Assembly (NCBI GenBank): GCA_037446395.1
Contig: JBBIIP010000008.1
Span: 41,133 to 105,132 of the forward strand
Source of the DNA: JAAYJT01 sp037446395
GTDB lineage: Bacteria; Bacteroidota; Bacteroidia; Bacteroidales; JAAYJT01
Direction: 5' to 3'
DNA length: 64,000 nucleotides
Under the pieces are notes generated by a model. That model made no database searches. It was not told the DNA's origin and saw only the letters and a list, made by a program, of their open reading frames with translations. Below, one piece after another: positions 33,772 to 42,823 of this stretch (its first letter is position 1; every line of letters starts with the position of its first letter). The translations under genes were made by a program, and so were the position numbers.

Positions 33772-35247
33772 TTAATAAGCCCTTGCGAAAACTACCCTTT
33801 GCTTTGACGGCTTTCCCGAATACACACATTTTCCTGGCTCGGGTCGGGTATCTGTTTGGATTACACGAATTGTTGCCTTGGTTTCTTCCTTTATTTTCTG
33901 CTCTGTTTCGGTTGTGCCATCCCAATGAGCAAGCACAAAACCAGCCTTGTTTTCAATTGTTTCAACAAACTCATCCCAGGTATCAACCTGGTGGGTGTTG
34001 TTTTCGCGGAACGAGAGCGCTTTTTGAAAAAGGTTTTCCTGAATGTTTTCCAACAAATTAACAACCTTGTTTTCGATGTCGGTAATCTGATAAACAGATT
34101 TTTCAAGGGTATCGCGCCTGGCAACTTCCACGGTGCCGTTTTCCAGGTCACGCGGGCCAATGGCGAGCCGTACGGGAACTCCCTTGAATTCGTATTCGTT
34201 GAATTTCCAGCCGGGTGTAAAACTGTCGCGTTCGTCGAACTTTACAGAAATTCCCTTTTTTTCGAGTGCAGATTTAATTAAATGAGCTTTTTCGGATATC
34301 TGAACCAGTTGCTCAGGCTTTTTATATATCGGAATAATCACTACCTGAACAGGGGCCAGCTTTGGAGGAATCACCAGTCCGTGATCGTCTGAATGGGCCA
34401 TGATCAGGCCACCCACCAAACGGGTAGAGACCCCCCAGGAGGTTGCCCATACATAGTCGAGAGTATTGTTTTGATTCAGAAATTTAACATCAAATGCTTT
34501 GGCAAAGTTCTGTCCGAGAAAGTGTGAAGTGCCAGCCTGGAGCGCTTTTCCATCCTGCATCAAGGCCTCGATACAATATGTGTCAACTGCTCCTGCAAAA
34601 CGTTCGTTAGGCGATTTATATCCTTTCAGCACTGGCACAGCCATCCAGTTTTCAGCAAAATCGGCGTAAATATCTAATATTTTTTGGGTTTCCTCGATCG
34701 CCTCCTGGCTGGTTGCATGCGCGGTATGGCCCTCCTGCCAGAGAAATTCTGCTGTGCGAAGGAATAGGCGTGTACGCATCTCCCAACGAACAACATTTGC
34801 CCATTGATTAATAAGAAGCGGCAGATCGCGGTAAGATTGAATCCAGTTGCGATAGGTATCCCAAATGATGGTTTCGGATGTTGGCCGGATAATCAGTTCT
34901 TCTTCGAGTTTTGCTTCTTCATCAACCACTACCCCATTGCCGTCAGGAGCGCCTTTGAGCCGATAATGGGTCACAACCGCACATTCTTTGGCAAATCCTT
35001 CGACATGGCTGGCCTCGCGGCTGAAAAAAGATTTTGGGATAAAAAGAGGAAAATATGCATTCATATGCCCTGTTTCTTTGAACTTTTTGTCGAGGGTAGC
35101 CTGCATTTTTTCCCAAATGGCGTATCCATAGGGCTTGATCACCATGCATCCGCGCACAGCTGAGTTTTCGGCCAAATCGGCCTTGATAACAAGATCGTTA
35201 TACCATTGTGCATAATTTTCTGCACGTGTCGGAAAATCTTTTGCCAT
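33772..35247 (-). CDS. proS: Prolyl-tRNA synthetase, archaeal/eukaryotic type
   Basis: 491 residues. It lacks the long editing insertion of the E. coli-type enzyme, and the C-terminal zinc-binding-like domain ends in a conserved Tyr ('KCVYSGKPSKQRVVFARAY'). These are the marks of the eukaryote/archaea-like ProRS used by many Bacteroidota. Class II motifs are visible: 'RPTSETIIWDTYRNWIQSYRDLP', motif 2 'WEMRTRLFLRTAEFLWQEGHTAH', and 'HSDDHGLVIPPKLAPVQVVIIPIY', which opens the anticodon-binding domain. It is transcribed with mazG downstream. Confidence 0.97.
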   Translation of the reverse strand: MAKDFPTRAENYAQWYNDLVIKADLAENSAVRGCMVIKPYGYAIWEKMQATLDKKFKETGHMNAYFPLFIPKSFFSREASHVEGFAKECAVVTHYRLKGAPDGNGVVVDEEAKLEEELIIRPTSETIIWDTYRNWIQSYRDLPLLINQWANVVRWEMRTRLFLRTAEFLWQEGHTAHATSQEAIEETQKILDIYADFAENWMAVPVLKGYKSPNERFAGAVDTYCIEALMQDGKALQAGTSHFLGQNFAKAFDVKFLNQNNTLDYVWATSWGVSTRLVGGLIMAHSDDHGLVIPPKLAPVQVVIIPIYKKPEQLVQISEKAHLIKSALEKKGISVKFDERDSFTPGWKFNEYEFKGVPVRLAIGPRDLENGTVEVARRDTLEKSVYQITDIENKVVNLLENIQENLFQKALSFRENNTHQVDTWDEFVETIENKAGFVLAHWDGTTETEQKIKEETKATIRVIQTDTRPEPGKCVYSGKPSKQRVVFARAY

Positions 35248-35306
35248 TATTGAGGTTTGTGGTATGAATTTTGTGATTAATTAACAAATTGGTTGAATGT
35301 AGTTGG

Positions 35307-35314
35307 CAAAATTA
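35307..35314 (-). promoter_or_regulatory. proS-mazG promoter -7 box
   Basis: TAATTTTG on the minus strand, an exact match, 60 bases before the proS ATG. Confidence 0.55.
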
Positions 35315-35365
35315 AAAATAATACCTCTCATGAAATTAAACAACTCACAAAATAAAACACCTAAT

Positions 35366-35371
35366 AGGAGG
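35366..35371 (+). promoter_or_regulatory. Perfect Shine-Dalgarno before the aromatic-rich lipoprotein
   Basis: AGGAGG lies 8 bases before the ATG at 35380. Other starts in this window have no such element, in line with the known scarcity of Shine-Dalgarno use in Bacteroidota, so this one stands out. Confidence 0.7.
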
Positions 35372-35379
35372 GCAAAACT

Positions 35380-37173
35380 ATGAAACCCTATGTATTAATT
35401 AGCATTATTGCCGTTGTTTTGCTAGCAGGATGCAGCACAACCAGGCCTGGTATCGCAGTTTACGATGATGTTTATTTTTCACCCAAAGACCCTGTTGAAA
35501 AGAAAAAAGAGTTGGTGATAAAAGAAAAAGTTATACAGCGCCGCGACAATGCTCCTCAGGTGCAGGAAGAGGTTTATTCAGAAGCGAACACCTATCAGGA
35601 TGAACAATCCACCACCTCGGTTCCAGAAAGCGAATACTATTCCAGCCCATCTGGCGGCTCATACATCACCAATAATTATTACGGCGATTATTACGACTAC
35701 TCGTATGCCTCGCGCATCCGGAGATTCCACAATCCATATTTCTTTAATTCATATTATAGTGATTATTATACCAATATGTACTGGTATAATTATGATCCTT
35801 ATTATTGGGGCACCAGCATTTATTCAGGATACGGTTGGTATCCATCCTTCCACTTTGGATTTGGCTGGGGGACGCCACCCTGGCAGGTTTATTACAATTG
35901 GGGAAATCCCTACTACACTTACTCCTATTTTTGGGGATACCCTTATCCATATGGTTTTAATTCCTATTGGTATGGATATAATCGTGGCTACTGGAATGGT
36001 TACTGGAATGGTTACTGGGACAGGCCTTACGCAAATTACAACAATTGGTATATAAACAGCCTCGACAAGAATTCCTATTACTATGGCCCTCGTGTTGGTT
36101 TTGCAAGCAACACAGGTGGTGGAACTACTGGAAATAACAGGTCATCAAGCTTTGGCGAACGCTACGAAAAATTTATTGCGACCGAAAATGCTAACAGGAG
36201 TACCACCACAAACAACCGCGGATCAAGGTTTGAAAATCCATCTGACGCCAACAGCAACACTCGAAGCACCGGCGATAATTCGGGCAACGCAACCCGATCA
36301 ACATCAGGCGAAACACGGGGTGGCCGTGTATCTTCGGGAGAAACAGTTGTCCCAAGAGAGGGAGGCAGGTCGGCTCAATCTGATATTGAAAGAGGGGGGA
36401 GTCGCATCAATGACAATAGCCGCTCCGCAACTCCATCAAACGATGCTTCGCGCCAGGGTAGGCCAGCAATGTATGAAAAACCAGCCACCAGAGGAACACC
36501 TTCGGGCCAGTCGAGAGATGCTTCGGTTCCACAAACCAGGCAAACCATTCCTACACAGAGAATGTATCAATATGACGGTGGTAGCACAAGATCGCAACAG
36601 CCAACTTATACCCGCCCCACAGAAGAAAGACAACAACCACAAGGTGTGCGTCCGACCGAAGAAAGGCAACAGCCCACACAAACAAATCGGCAGCCACAGC
36701 CTTACTCTCCTCCCCGATACACGAAGCCACAAAGCAGCGAAGAATATACCAATCCTTCATATCGCAATGTGAGAGAGTACAGTAAGCCACCCGAATCAAG
36801 ACCTGCCGAAACAAGGCCAGCGCCTTCGCGGCCAACAGAAACTACTCCTACAGAGCGCTACCGCTCTCAGCCTTCGACACGCCCCAGCGAAAATCAACCG
36901 CGCTATTCAGCCCCAAGTGATAACCAACGTTCTACGCCTCCTTCAAGGCCAACCGAGAATCGCAGTGGAAGAAGCCATGATGGCGGCTCCTACTCAAGCC
37001 CTCAGCGAAATTCCAGTCCAAGTTCGTCAAGGTCTTCGGATAGTTACTCGTCCCCTTCGCACAATAGTTCTTCAGGTAGTTACTCTTCGCCATCGAATCA
37101 TAGTTCACCAGCTCCGAGCATTTCAGGTTCTTCAAGCTCTTCAGAATCTTCAAATAGAGGGAATCGCTGGTAA
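35380..37173 (+). CDS. Tyr/Trp-rich, then disordered, surface lipoprotein
   Basis: 597 residues. The signal ends in the lipobox LAGC ('IIAVVLLAGCSTTRPGIAVYDDVYFSPK'). Residues 20-90 are charged. Residues 95-240 are extremely rich in Tyr, Trp, Gly and Asn, with repeats such as 'YWNGYWNGYW' and 'PYYTYSYFWGYPYPYG'. From 245 to the end the chain is Ser/Pro/Thr/Arg/Gln/Asn-rich and surely disordered, with recurring 'RPTEERQQP', 'RPTE' and 'YSSPS' units. No catalytic domain is seen. I infer an outer-membrane-anchored, possibly adhesive or matrix-like protein. A FadL-type porin follows 36 bases later. Homologues are sometimes mislabelled from composition alone, so function is left open. Confidence 0.8.
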   Translation: MKPYVLISIIAVVLLAGCSTTRPGIAVYDDVYFSPKDPVEKKKELVIKEKVIQRRDNAPQVQEEVYSEANTYQDEQSTTSVPESEYYSSPSGGSYITNNYYGDYYDYSYASRIRRFHNPYFFNSYYSDYYTNMYWYNYDPYYWGTSIYSGYGWYPSFHFGFGWGTPPWQVYYNWGNPYYTYSYFWGYPYPYGFNSYWYGYNRGYWNGYWNGYWDRPYANYNNWYINSLDKNSYYYGPRVGFASNTGGGTTGNNRSSSFGERYEKFIATENANRSTTTNNRGSRFENPSDANSNTRSTGDNSGNATRSTSGETRGGRVSSGETVVPREGGRSAQSDIERGGSRINDNSRSATPSNDASRQGRPAMYEKPATRGTPSGQSRDASVPQTRQTIPTQRMYQYDGGSTRSQQPTYTRPTEERQQPQGVRPTEERQQPTQTNRQPQPYSPPRYTKPQSSEEYTNPSYRNVREYSKPPESRPAETRPAPSRPTETTPTERYRSQPSTRPSENQPRYSAPSDNQRSTPPSRPTENRSGRSHDGGSYSSPQRNSSPSSSRSSDSYSSPSHNSSSGSYSSPSNHSSPAPSISGSSSSSESSNRGNRW

Positions 37174-37209
37174 GAAATTCTTCGAAAATAATTTAATAAT
37201 TTCTGAATC

Positions 37210-38667
37210 ATGAAAACGAAACTTTTCATAATGGCCATCTTCATATCCATAGGGCTGGCCATAAACGCCCAAAACCAAGAAGACGCACTACGCTATTCGA
37301 GAATGAGTCTTACAGGAACCGCCAGATATCTTGGTCTGGGTGGGGCGCTTGGAGCCGTTGGTGCTGATTTTTCGAGCCTTTCGACCAATCCAGCCGGAAT
37401 AGGGCTTTTTAGGAAATCAGAATACAACATTACACCTGCATTCGCACTTGCAAAGACTGAAACCACTTATCTTGGCCAGGTAAGTGAAGACAATAAATAT
37501 AACCTCAACCTTGCTAACCTCGGTGTGGTTTATGTAAAAGACCTGACGGCAGGCACCAATGCACCGGGTTGGAAAATTGTTCAGTTTGGCATTGGAATGA
37601 ATCGCCTGAACAACTTCAACAACCGAATATTGCTTCAAGGCCACAATAAAAAGCACAGCCTGCTCACCGGATATGCTCATCAGGCTGATGGATCGCTCCC
37701 TAAAAACCTTGATCAGTTTACAACGAAACTTGCTTATGATACAGATCTTTTGTGGGTTTTTGACTCGGTAAGGTACTATTATGATGCAGACGTTTATCGG
37801 GGCGGAGTTCTTCAACAGAAATCAATAACTACAAGTGGGGCGATTAACGAAATGGTATTTGGCATAAGCTCGAATTATAATGACAGGCTGTTTGTCGGAG
37901 CAAGTATTGGCTGGCCTTTTGTGCGATATAATTATAAGTCGGTTTACTCAGAAAAAGACAATGCCGACACGATTTCTTATTTCAAATCGTTTGATCGCAA
38001 CGAAGAGATAAACACAAAGGGGATAGGGCTTAATATGAAGCTCGGTGCAATTCTGCGCGCCAACGATTGGCTAAGACTGGGACTTGCTTACCACTCCCCT
38101 ACTTTCTACACCAATTTGCGTGATGACTGGAAATATTCGATGAAATCAAATTTTGACAATGGAAAATCATATACAGCCACCGCCCCAGACGGAAAATTTG
38201 AGTACGAGCTCACGACCCCTATGAAAGTGATTGCCAGTGCCATGGTTCAATTTGGGAAAATGGGGTTTGTATCGGCTGAGTATGAATTTATTGATTATTC
38301 GGAAGCCAAGCTAAACTCAGGATCATACAAGTTTTTTGATGAAAACACTGAGATCCGTGAAAAATATACCGCAACCAACAATCTTCGATTGGGTGCCGAA
38401 GTCCGGTTAAGCGAAATATATTTCAGGGGGGGATATGCCATGATGGGCAATCCCTACAAAACGGAAGTTAATGAAGGGCAAATAAATCAGTTATCCGTTG
38501 GGATGGGAATTAGAGAAAAGGATTTTTTCGTTGATTTTGGATACAGGGTGTCCCTTACCAATGAAGATTACTATCTTTACTATGTTCCTAAAGGATTCAC
38601 TACCCCGATTGCCAACAACAAATTCTCGAACAAGAACTTCATGATCACGTTTGGTTGGCGATATTAA
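37210..38667 (+). CDS. OmpP1/FadL-family outer-membrane transport protein
   Basis: 485 residues. A signal peptide (LFIMAIFISIGLAINAQ) is followed by 'QEDALRYSRMSLTGTARYLGLGGALGAVGADFSSLSTNPAGIGLFRKSEYNITPAF', the classic FadL/TodX N-terminal hatch including the NPAG motif. The rest is a beta-barrel ending in 'FMITFGWRY' with a terminal aromatic. FadL proteins let hydrophobic molecules (fatty acids, aromatics) diffuse across the outer membrane. It probably shares the promoter of the preceding lipoprotein and ends at a strong hairpin at 38706. Confidence 0.9.
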   Translation: MKTKLFIMAIFISIGLAINAQNQEDALRYSRMSLTGTARYLGLGGALGAVGADFSSLSTNPAGIGLFRKSEYNITPAFALAKTETTYLGQVSEDNKYNLNLANLGVVYVKDLTAGTNAPGWKIVQFGIGMNRLNNFNNRILLQGHNKKHSLLTGYAHQADGSLPKNLDQFTTKLAYDTDLLWVFDSVRYYYDADVYRGGVLQQKSITTSGAINEMVFGISSNYNDRLFVGASIGWPFVRYNYKSVYSEKDNADTISYFKSFDRNEEINTKGIGLNMKLGAILRANDWLRLGLAYHSPTFYTNLRDDWKYSMKSNFDNGKSYTATAPDGKFEYELTTPMKVIASAMVQFGKMGFVSAEYEFIDYSEAKLNSGSYKFFDENTEIREKYTATNNLRLGAEVRLSEIYFRGGYAMMGNPYKTEVNEGQINQLSVGMGIREKDFFVDFGYRVSLTNEDYYLYYVPKGFTTPIANNKFSNKNFMITFGWRY

Positions 38668-38705
38668 GCTATTGAATTGTTTTTTAATTGGTTAAGATAC
38701 TATGC

Positions 38706-38739
38706 AAAGGGGCTGGCTTATGAATGAGCCAGCCCCTTT
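38706..38739. terminator. Bidirectional terminator between porin and zinc-ribbon genes
   Basis: A 13-bp perfect stem AAAGGGGCTGGCT / AGCCAGCCCCTTT with an 8-base loop lies between two convergent genes. It ends in CTTTCTAT on the plus strand and CTTTGCAT on the minus strand, so it could serve both. Confidence 0.8.
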
Positions 38740-38759
38740 CTATATAAATCCGCACAGGT

Positions 38760-39587
38760 TTAATGCTGATGTGAGGCTTCAACGACCGCCGGATCAACCA
38801 TAATTCGCCCGCAATATTCGCAGACAATTATTTTCTTGTGCATTTTAATATCAAGTTGTCGTTGTGGGGGAATCTTGCTGAAGCATCCACCACACGCATC
38901 GCGTTCGACCATTACAACTGCAAGTCCGTTTCTGGCGTTTTTGCGGATGCGCTGATATGCGGTTAGCAGGCGATCTTCAATGAACTTTTGGTTTTCCTCT
39001 GATCGCTGGGTAAGCAATTTTTCTTCTTTCTCGGTTTCTGAAACGATATCAGCCAGTTCTACTTTCTTGACTTGCAGATCAGCACGCCTTTCATCAAGTT
39101 CTTGTTGGGTTTTTTTAATCTCCTCGTCTTTGGCAGCCAACAAGGCTTTGAGTTCCCGAATCTTTTTCTCTGCAATTTGTATCTCAAGGTCCTGGTAGGT
39201 GATTTCTTTGGTCAAAGAATCATACTCGCGGTTGTTGCGAACATTCATCTGCTGATCCTGGTACTTTTTCATCAACACCTTGCTGTCTTTTATCAAGATT
39301 TCTTTTGCTTCAATATTTTTTTTGACTTCATTAATTTCTTCCTGAAAATTTGTAGCCCGGGTTTCAAGACCTATGACCTCATCTTCAAGATCTTCTACTT
39401 CAAGTGGAAGTTCCCCCCTTACGATTCTGATCCTGTCAATCTGCGAATCAATCTGCTGTAGGGTGTAGAGCGCAACCAGTTTCTTTTCAACTGAAAAGAC
39501 AGATTCTTCAGAATCATCCTGATTTTGCGCATTACTGATGGCTGGGGCTGCGGTTTGGTTTTTTTTGAGTTTATCTTCCGTGGTCAT
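38760..39587 (-). CDS. C4-type zinc-ribbon coiled-coil protein
   Basis: About 275 residues from the ATG at 39587; an in-frame GTG lies immediately before it. Residues 35-205 form a long charged coiled coil ('EEINEVKKNIEAKEILIKDSKVLMKKYQDQQMN'). Near the C-terminus a zf-RING_7/C4 zinc ribbon is clear in 'ERDACGGCFSKIPPQRQLDIKMHKKIIVCEYCGRIM', with two CxxC pairs. Related proteins have been linked to ribosome or RNA binding (CdsZ-like), but I cannot show that here. It follows the Nif3-family gene by 46 bases, a pairing common in this phylum. Confidence 0.88.
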   Translation of the reverse strand: MTTEDKLKKNQTAAPAISNAQNQDDSEESVFSVEKKLVALYTLQQIDSQIDRIRIVRGELPLEVEDLEDEVIGLETRATNFQEEINEVKKNIEAKEILIKDSKVLMKKYQDQQMNVRNNREYDSLTKEITYQDLEIQIAEKKIRELKALLAAKDEEIKKTQQELDERRADLQVKKVELADIVSETEKEEKLLTQRSEENQKFIEDRLLTAYQRIRKNARNGLAVVMVERDACGGCFSKIPPQRQLDIKMHKKIIVCEYCGRIMVDPAVVEASHQH

Positions 39588-39633
39588 CACAAATATCTTA
39601 AAGGTTGCTAAAATTTCTTACAAAATGTTTAAG

Positions 39634-40728
39634 CTAAATATATTTAACCGGATTTGTATTTCTTTCGGTTTTAAGGACTGCAAAAGTAGAAAATTTTTTG
39701 ATAAGTAGCTGCGCTATCAAATCTTTGGTGACCTGCTCCGACTCATAATGCCCAAAATCAACCAGTAACATTTGTTGTTCGGGGAGAAAGTAGTCATGGT
39801 ATTTCAGGTCGCTGGTCAGAAAAACATCGGCGCCTGCATTCATTGCCTGTGCGATCAGAAAGCTCCCGGCTCCGCCGCAAAGGGCAACTTTTTGAATTTT
39901 TCTTTCGAGCAGGCCGGAAAATTTGAGATTTGGCAAGCCCAATTTGCTTTTTACATCATTTAGAAACTTAATTGCATCAATAGGCTCAGGAAGCTTTCCG
40001 ATTATTCCACTGCCGGCATATTTATCCTTATTGCCCAATAACAAAATATCGTATGCAACTTCTTCATAAGGGTGGGCATCAAGCATGGCAGCGATAATGT
40101 TCTTTTCGAGATGTAGCGGATAAATGGCCTCAATTTTTACTTCAGGTTCGAAATGTAGCTTATTCACCGTTCCTGCAAAAGGCTTGGCATCTTCGAGTGC
40201 CCTGAAAGAGCCTTGCCCATGGGTGTTGAAGCTGCAACTATCGTAATTTCCGATTTTACCGGCTCCTGCATCGAACAAGGCCTGCCTAACGGTTTCGGTG
40301 TGGCTTTCCGGTACGAACGTCACAATTTTTCGTAGTAGATTTTCCTTGGGCTTGAGAATTTGTGCATCCAAGACTCCAAGCTTTTGACAAATGGCTCCAT
40401 TCACTCCCGGGAAAAGATTATCAAGATTGGTGTGCATTGCAAAAACACACAGCTCATGCCTGATTGCCTTTTCAATTGCCCGCTCCTGAGCGCTTTTTCC
40501 GGTGAGTCGTTTTATGGCACCAAAAATTAACGGATGGTGCGAAATGATCATCTGGCAATTTTTTGAAATCGCCTCATCAATCACTTCTTCAGTCACATCA
40601 ACGCATACCAGTACGGCCTTTACAATCACTTCATGGCTTCCGATCAACAGGCCTGTATTATCATAGTCTTCGCAGTAGGAGGATGGGTATTGGCTATCGA
40701 GATAATCAACAATTTCGCATACTTTCAT
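39634..40728 (-). CDS. Nif3-like dinuclear metal-centre hexameric protein
   Basis: About 364 residues from the ATG at 40728 ('MKVCEIVDYLDSQYPSSYCEDYDNTGLLIG'), which is the family's normal N-terminus; an upstream TTG adds an unlikely leader. Metal ligands appear in 'MIISHHPLIFGAIK', 'CVFAMHTNLDNLFPGVN' and, at the end, 'HYESEQVTKD'. A central roughly 120-residue PII-like insertion ('LRKIVTFVPESHTETVRQALFDAGAGKIGNYDSCSF') marks the YqfO subtype. Biochemical function is not settled; a GTP cyclohydrolase-like fold is proposed for the family. It is transcribed with the zinc-ribbon gene. Confidence 0.93.
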   Translation of the reverse strand: MKVCEIVDYLDSQYPSSYCEDYDNTGLLIGSHEVIVKAVLVCVDVTEEVIDEAISKNCQMIISHHPLIFGAIKRLTGKSAQERAIEKAIRHELCVFAMHTNLDNLFPGVNGAICQKLGVLDAQILKPKENLLRKIVTFVPESHTETVRQALFDAGAGKIGNYDSCSFNTHGQGSFRALEDAKPFAGTVNKLHFEPEVKIEAIYPLHLEKNIIAAMLDAHPYEEVAYDILLLGNKDKYAGSGIIGKLPEPIDAIKFLNDVKSKLGLPNLKFSGLLERKIQKVALCGGAGSFLIAQAMNAGADVFLTSDLKYHDYFLPEQQMLLVDFGHYESEQVTKDLIAQLLIKKFSTFAVLKTERNTNPVKYI

Positions 40729-40782
40729 AAGATACAAGATTGAAAAGAACAACCATTGGTTTTGAATATTTGACAACTAATG

Positions 40783-40790
40783 CAAAGGTA
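40783..40790 (-). promoter_or_regulatory. nif3-like gene promoter -7 box
   Basis: TACCTTTG on the minus strand, an exact match. Transcription near 40777 supports translation from the ATG at 40728 rather than from a TTG at 40776. Confidence 0.55.
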
Positions 40791-40927
40791 ATGAATCCTG
40801 TGGTTGAAACATTAATGTTGAAAGCCAATTCATAATTCGAGAAATCCATTCGGTTGCATTTGAGCATTTTTTGTGTATATTGCACCTTCTTTTTTGCAAA
40901 AAACAAAATATCAGAAAATATCAAGAA

Positions 40928-42028
40928 ATGACTTTTTCACGTCTGTTTCTTTTTCCGTTCAGCCTGATTTATGGTGCCATCATGAAAATGCGTAACTTTT
41001 TTTATAACAAGAATATTTTTCGCCGAAATCAATTTGAGATTCCAACCATCTGTGTTGGCAATCTGAGGGTTGGTGGGACAGGTAAAACTCCGCATATTGA
41101 GTATCTTCTGAAGTTATTGAAAAACAAATACTTGGTTGCCACACTAAGCAGGGGGTATAAAAGAAAGACCAGGGGGTTTAGGGTGGCGGATCTCTTTTCG
41201 AATACTTCAGAAATTGGTGATGAACCGATGCAGTTATATTCAAAATTCAAAGAGGTTGTTGTTGCGGTTGATGAAAAGCGTGCCAATGGGTTAAGAGAAC
41301 TAACTCATAGGTATCCACGTTTGAAGGCTGTGCTTCTGGATGATGCTTTTCAGCACAGGGCTGTGCAGGCAGGACTTTCTATCCTGCTGACAAGTTACTA
41401 TCATCCTTACTATGATGATTATCTTCTGCCGGCGGGCCGGCTCCGTGAGGGTAAGTCTGGGGCAAAGCGGGCAGATATTATTGTGGTAACCAAGTGTCCA
41501 AAAGTTCTATCGCCAATTATACGGGCCGGCATTAAGGATTCAATCAAGCCATTGCCCTATCAGAGCTTATATTTTTCATATATTCGTTTTGGAGGTTTTC
41601 TTCCGCTGAATTTAAATTACGATATTGCTCTAAAAAACAAAAAGTTTAACACTATTCTACTCGTTGTCGGAATTGCAGATTCCTACACCCTGGAAGACCA
41701 TTTAAAACAGTTCTGCTCAGACCTGATTGTCATGAAATTCGATGATCATCATCAATATTCCGAAACTGACCTGCAAAGAATCAACGAAAGCTGGACAAAT
41801 ATTTATACTACCAATAAACTTTTGGTGACAACCGAAAAAGATACCATGCGGCTAAAAAACCCGTTAATTCGAGAATTGGTCGTAAATTTGCCCTTTTACT
41901 ACATTCCAATCGAAGTCGAATTTCATCAAGCAGACAAGAAGCAATTCGACGAACAAATAATAGACTATGTTGAAAAGAATCGAAGAGATACTGAATTTCT
42001 TAAAACCAAGGATCGGCTACGAACCTGA
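40928..42028 (+). CDS. lpxK: Tetraacyldisaccharide 4'-kinase
   Basis: About 366 residues from the ATG at 40928; the longer frame from a TTG at 40871 begins with cysteine-rich residues foreign to the family. LpxK phosphorylates the lipid A precursor at the 4' position on the inner membrane. The Walker A-like motif is 'ICVGNLRVGGTGKTPHIEYLL', preceded by an amphipathic membrane-binding helix ('FLFPFSLIYGAIMKMRNFFY'). 'LDDAFQHRAVQAGLSILLTSY' and 'LLPAGRLREGKSGAKRADIIVVTKCP' are conserved blocks. The 3' end overlaps punA by 62 bases. Confidence 0.95.
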   Translation: MTFSRLFLFPFSLIYGAIMKMRNFFYNKNIFRRNQFEIPTICVGNLRVGGTGKTPHIEYLLKLLKNKYLVATLSRGYKRKTRGFRVADLFSNTSEIGDEPMQLYSKFKEVVVAVDEKRANGLRELTHRYPRLKAVLLDDAFQHRAVQAGLSILLTSYYHPYYDDYLLPAGRLREGKSGAKRADIIVVTKCPKVLSPIIRAGIKDSIKPLPYQSLYFSYIRFGGFLPLNLNYDIALKNKKFNTILLVVGIADSYTLEDHLKQFCSDLIVMKFDDHHQYSETDLQRINESWTNIYTTNKLLVTTEKDTMRLKNPLIRELVVNLPFYYIPIEVEFHQADKKQFDEQIIDYVEKNRRDTEFLKTKDRLRT

Positions 42029-42779
42029 AGTGGGCATTGTTCTGGGTACCGGCCTGGGTGGCCTTATTAAAGAAATAGAAATTGACATTTCCATCCCCTA
42101 TGCTGAAATCCCAGGTTTTCTAAAATCAACCGTTGAAGGACATCAGGGAAAACTAATTTTTGGCTCCCTAGGCGGCAAAAATGTGGTCGCTATGCAGGGA
42201 AGATTTCATTACTACGAAGGCTATTCGATGCAGGACCTCACGATACCCATCCGGGTAATGAAATACCTGGGTATTAAATACCTTTTCTTGTCTAATGCAA
42301 GCGGGGGGGTTAATCCCGGTTTTGAAATAGGTGATCTGATGATTATTACGGATCACATCAGCCTGATGGCCGATAACCCGCTTATTGGAAACAATCATGA
42401 AGGGTTTGGCCCGCGATTTCCGGATATGAGCCAGGCCTACGACCCGGAAATTATTCACAAGGCGATAAAGATTGCCCATCAGCATAACATAAAGTATCAA
42501 ACTGGTGTTTTTGCTGCCGTAAGTGGCCCCATGTATGAAACACCTGCCGAATACCGTTATATCAGAATTATTGGTGCCGATGCGGTGGGCATGTCAACCA
42601 TCCCCGAGGTAATTGTTGCCAGACAAATGGGTATTCCATGTTTTGCAATCAGCATTATTACAGATCTTGGAGTTAGTGGTAAGATTGTTGAGGTAACCCA
42701 CAAAGATGTACTCGAGATAGCCAGCCATGTTGAACCAAAAGCAACACTGATTATTAAAGAATTAATCGCTGCATTATAA
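41967..42779 (+). CDS. Purine-nucleoside phosphorylase (trimeric, class I)
   Basis: 270 residues. It phosphorolyses inosine and guanosine to base plus ribose 1-phosphate. Signatures include 'EVGIVLGTGLGGLIKEI', 'VEGHQGKLIFGSLGGKNVVAMQGRFHYYEGY', 'FLSNASGGVNPGFEIGDLMIITDHI' and 'GPMYETPAEYRYIRIIGADAVGMSTIPEVIVARQMG'. The Asn replaced by Asp in the base pocket cannot be judged, so guanosine/inosine preference is assumed. It begins inside the end of lpxK (62-base overlap), which is long, yet the N-terminus matches the family, so both ends appear real. lpxH follows after 44 bases. Confidence 0.95.
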   Translation: MLKRIEEILNFLKPRIGYEPEVGIVLGTGLGGLIKEIEIDISIPYAEIPGFLKSTVEGHQGKLIFGSLGGKNVVAMQGRFHYYEGYSMQDLTIPIRVMKYLGIKYLFLSNASGGVNPGFEIGDLMIITDHISLMADNPLIGNNHEGFGPRFPDMSQAYDPEIIHKAIKIAHQHNIKYQTGVFAAVSGPMYETPAEYRYIRIIGADAVGMSTIPEVIVARQMGIPCFAISIITDLGVSGKIVEVTHKDVLEIASHVEPKATLIIKELIAAL

Positions 42780-42823
42780 CGATTTGCTCTCTGGCATTTC
42801 ACATTAAAAACAATTCAGCCAAT

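Noticed and set aside
36083..36772. 229-codon frame on the plus strand in the second frame
   Set aside because: Shadow of the low-complexity tail of the aromatic-rich lipoprotein; the Ser/Pro/Thr/Arg/Gln codon bias keeps this frame open.
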